Source of the DNA: Paenibacillus dokdonensis
GTDB lineage: Bacteria > Bacillota > Bacilli > Paenibacillales > Paenibacillaceae
Direction of reading: 5' to 3'
NCBI RefSeq assembly: GCF_004916975.1
Contig: NZ_STGQ01000001.1
Coordinates: forward strand, 1,884,993 to 1,948,992
Length of the DNA stretch: 64,000 nucleotides
The notes below the pieces were generated by a model. The model saw only the letters and a program-made list of their open reading frames with translations, was not told the origin of the DNA and made no database searches. Numbering within the stretch: the first letter of the stretch is position 1; every line of letters starts with the position of its first letter. Below are positions 62,298 through 64,000 of this stretch, piece by piece. A program made the position numbers and the translations under genes.

Positions 62298-62331
62298 CAT
62301 CGCAACTCGAATTGCGGTGTTTTTCTTTTTT
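62298..62331 (+). terminator. Terminator after the DUF1801 gene
   Basis: CATCGCAA pairs with TTGCGGTG (one G-U) around CTCGA, followed by TTTTTCTTTTTTT. Confidence 0.8.
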
Positions 62332-62348
62332 TGAAAAAAATAATTTTC

Positions 62349-62379
62349 TTGACTTTGTCATATAACTATGGATTATAAT
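62349..62379 (+). promoter_or_regulatory. Promoter of the thrS T-box transcript
   Basis: TTGACT (62349-62354) and TATAAT (62374-62379) are 19 nt apart. The start would fall near 62387, just ahead of the leader. Confidence 0.55.
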
Positions 62380-62389
62380 AACGTTAATT

Positions 62390-62693
62390 CAAAACTTAGC
62401 TTTGATCAAAGACATGATTTCTTATACGAGCTGCCCAGAGAGAGAAGTACCAGCTGAAATCTTCTCCAGTAACCGGTTAGAAATTACCCCTTTGTAGCTG
62501 TGGCGTTGAACCCGCTCATCCATGGATAGCGGCAGTAAGTGTCACCGACTTGTCCCCGTTACCGGATACCAATAAGAACCTGCATATCCTTCTTTGTCCC
62601 ATGGGCCAAGGCTGAAATGTTTGCAGGTTGAATTAGGGTGGAACCACGAGCTGAACGCACTCGTCCCTTTGTGGAGAGAGGCGTTTTTTTGCG
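62390..62693 (+). ncRNA. T-box riboswitch leader of thrS
   Basis: The leader ends in the T-box sequence AGGGTGGAACCACG (62635-62648), whose TGGA bulge pairs with the free acceptor end of uncharged tRNA. It overlaps the antiterminator/terminator switch; the terminator stem (AACGC with GCGTT, 62654-62684) is followed by TTTTTTT. An AGTA and a GAA motif of the specifier loop are visible near 62446 and 62480, and the ACC triplet at 62486-62488 is a candidate threonine specifier. Uncharged tRNA-Thr would therefore raise thrS expression. Confidence 0.92.
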
Positions 62694-62734
62694 TTCATAA
62701 ATCAAACAAATACCAAGAAATGGAGGTAAAAGTC

Positions 62735-64000
62735 ATGGAGATCAATATTACGCTGCCAGATGGAACAATTAGGAGGTATCCGCAAGGCACCACTATCGAA
62801 GAAGTTGCGGAGTCCATCAGTATCGGTCTGAAGAAAAATGCAGTTGCAGGCAAATTGAACGGCAAGATTGTTGATCTGAGTCAACCGATTGATGCGGATA
62901 GCCATATCGAGATTGTAACGCTGGACAGCCAGGATGGTCTGGAAATATACAGACATAGTACTGCACATCTGATGGCTCAGGCTATTAAACGGATCTACGG
63001 AGAAACAAGCGTTAAACTTGGCATTGGACCAGTTATTGAAGACGGATTTTATTATGATATCGATATCGAGAAGCCGCTGTCTTCGGAGGATCTCGAAGCG
63101 ATAGAGCGGGAAATGGCCAAGATTACGCAAGAGAACCTGCCCATTATCCGCCGGGTCGTCAGTAGGGAAGAAGCTATTCGGGTCTTTGAAAAAGCGGAAG
63201 ATCCGCTGAAACTAGAGCTCATCCGCGATTTGCCGAATGATGCTGAAATATCCATTTACGATCAAGGTGAGTTTTTCGATTTATGCCGTGGGCCGCATCT
63301 TCCTTCAACAGGCCGTATCAAGGCGTTCAAACTGCTGAACGTATCGGGTGCTTATTGGCGGGGAGATTCAAGCAACAAAATGCTGCAGCGTATTTACGGA
63401 ACTGCATTTCCTAAAAAAGCGCAGCTCGATGAGCATCTTCATTTGCTTAAGGAGGCCAAGAAACGCGATCACCGCAAGCTTGGCAAGCAACTTGAGTTGT
63501 TTATGTTTTCGGAAGAAGCACCAGGCATGCCTTTCTTTCTGCCAAAAGGAATGACGATCCGTACAGAACTTGAGAATTTCGCTCGCGAGCAGCAGAGACA
63601 AAGAGACTACGATGAAGTTCGGACCCCACTCATGATGAACAACCGCGTCTGGGAACAATCCGGACATTGGGATCATTATAAAGACAATATGTACTTCACG
63701 AATGTGGACGAAACGAAGTTTGCGCTTAAACCGATGAACTGTCCGGGACATATGCTTATTTTCAAAAATAAGCTCCGCTCCTATCGGGAGCTGCCGATCC
63801 GCATATCAGAGTTTGGCCAAGTGCATCGGCATGAGTATTCGGGGGCGCTGAACGGGATGATGCGGGTACGGACGTTTTGCCAGGATGATGCACATCTCTT
63901 CGTCCTGCCTGAGCAAATTGAAGCAGAAATCGGACGGATCATTGAGCTGATCGATCATATGTATCAAGTGTTCGGGTTTGAATATAAGATTGAGCTGTCT
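62735..64000 (+). CDS. thrS: Threonyl-tRNA synthetase, N-terminal 422 codons
   Basis: ATG 62735 lies 8 nt behind TGGAGG; the gene runs off the window end. Residues 1-60 form the TGS domain (ITLPDGTIRRYPQGTTIEEV). The editing domain follows (about 65-225, with HSTAHLMAQAIKRIYG and FFDLCRGPHLPSTG), then the class II catalytic domain (from about 240), with motif 1 EVRTPLMMNNRVWEQSGHW. The zinc ligands Cys in MNCPGHM and His in HRHEYSG are visible; the third is beyond the edge. The enzyme charges tRNA-Thr and edits Ser-tRNA. Its T-box leader confirms regulation by tRNA-Thr charging. Confidence 0.97.
   Translation, partial: MEINITLPDGTIRRYPQGTTIEEVAESISIGLKKNAVAGKLNGKIVDLSQPIDADSHIEIVTLDSQDGLEIYRHSTAHLMAQAIKRIYGETSVKLGIGPVIEDGFYYDIDIEKPLSSEDLEAIEREMAKITQENLPIIRRVVSREEAIRVFEKAEDPLKLELIRDLPNDAEISIYDQGEFFDLCRGPHLPSTGRIKAFKLLNVSGAYWRGDSSNKMLQRIYGTAFPKKAQLDEHLHLLKEAKKRDHRKLGKQLELFMFSEEAPGMPFFLPKGMTIRTELENFAREQQRQRDYDEVRTPLMMNNRVWEQSGHWDHYKDNMYFTNVDETKFALKPMNCPGHMLIFKNKLRSYRELPIRISEFGQVHRHEYSGALNGMMRVRTFCQDDAHLFVLPEQIEAEIGRIIELIDHMYQVFGFEYKIELS

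Noticed and set aside
1..64000. CRISPR arrays, insertion sequences, prophage genes, tRNA and rRNA genes
   Set aside because: No regularly spaced repeats, transposase, integrase or phage structural genes, and no tRNA cloverleaf or rRNA sequence were recognised on either strand.

Overview
The window reads as a chromosomal stretch of a Gram-positive Bacillota, most likely Paenibacillus or a close relative. The signs are LplB/YtcP/LipO-type sugar ABC transporters next to YesM/YesN two-component genes, large membrane-bound AraC regulators, a YjcZ-type sporulation miniprotein, copper-amine-oxidase-like stalk domains on secreted proteins, strong AGGAGG ribosome sites with frequent GTG/TTG starts, and a thrS gene under a T-box. 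No rRNA, tRNA, insertion sequence, prophage or CRISPR array was seen.

Layout. 1-8.3 kb: tail of a sugar-binding lipoprotein, a 1,861-residue secreted GH2 glycosidase with many binding modules, and a membrane AraC regulator. 8.4-15.2 kb: a sporulation miniprotein, a chemoreceptor, and an envelope-lipid group (LTA-synthase-like sulfatase, DedA, UgtP-like glucosyltransferase, TVP38-like). 15.4-25.8 kb: a VOC dioxygenase, an alpha/beta-hydrolase fused to a DinB-like domain that overlaps tail-to-tail with a tandem-HTH MerR regulator, a GNAT, a secreted GH18-like protein, cardiolipin synthase, LysR with two SDRs, and arylamine N-acetyltransferase. 25.8-31.4 kb: a TIM-barrel epimerase, then a lysozyme-response block. 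31.5-44.3 kb: Rrf2, DUF896, a luciferase-like oxidoreductase, a secreted propeller, GH84, a VOC protein, a secreted beta-helix protein, AraC, a frameshifted DUF981 gene, MATE, an SDR relic and a GNAT. 44.3-53.4 kb: two phosphohydrolases facing a sugar ABC operon and its YesMN system. 53.4-59.5 kb: a G1 glutamic peptidase, an amidase, DUF2264 and GH88. 59.6-62.3 kb: an ECF42-type sigma module. 62.3 kb to the end: T-box and thrS (cut by the window edge).

The clearest system is at 26.6-31.4 kb. A SigV-like ECF sigma factor, its RsiV-like anti-sigma factor, an OatA-like peptidoglycan O-acetyltransferase and a secreted protein that repeats the RsiV sensor domain are linked by three promoters of identical geometry (AAC, 18 nt, CGTC). 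This looks like a lysozyme-sensing and resistance regulon whose secreted RsiV-like member could be a lysozyme-binding decoy. A second ECF circuit (DGPF/YCII protein, ECF42 sigma, VOC protein, DUF1801) carries a TGTCGA-N17-CGTC promoter in front of the VOC gene. Carbohydrate functions (GH2, GH84, GH88, DUF2264, beta-helix protein, ABC transporter, two cre-like sites) suggest use of plant or host glycans.
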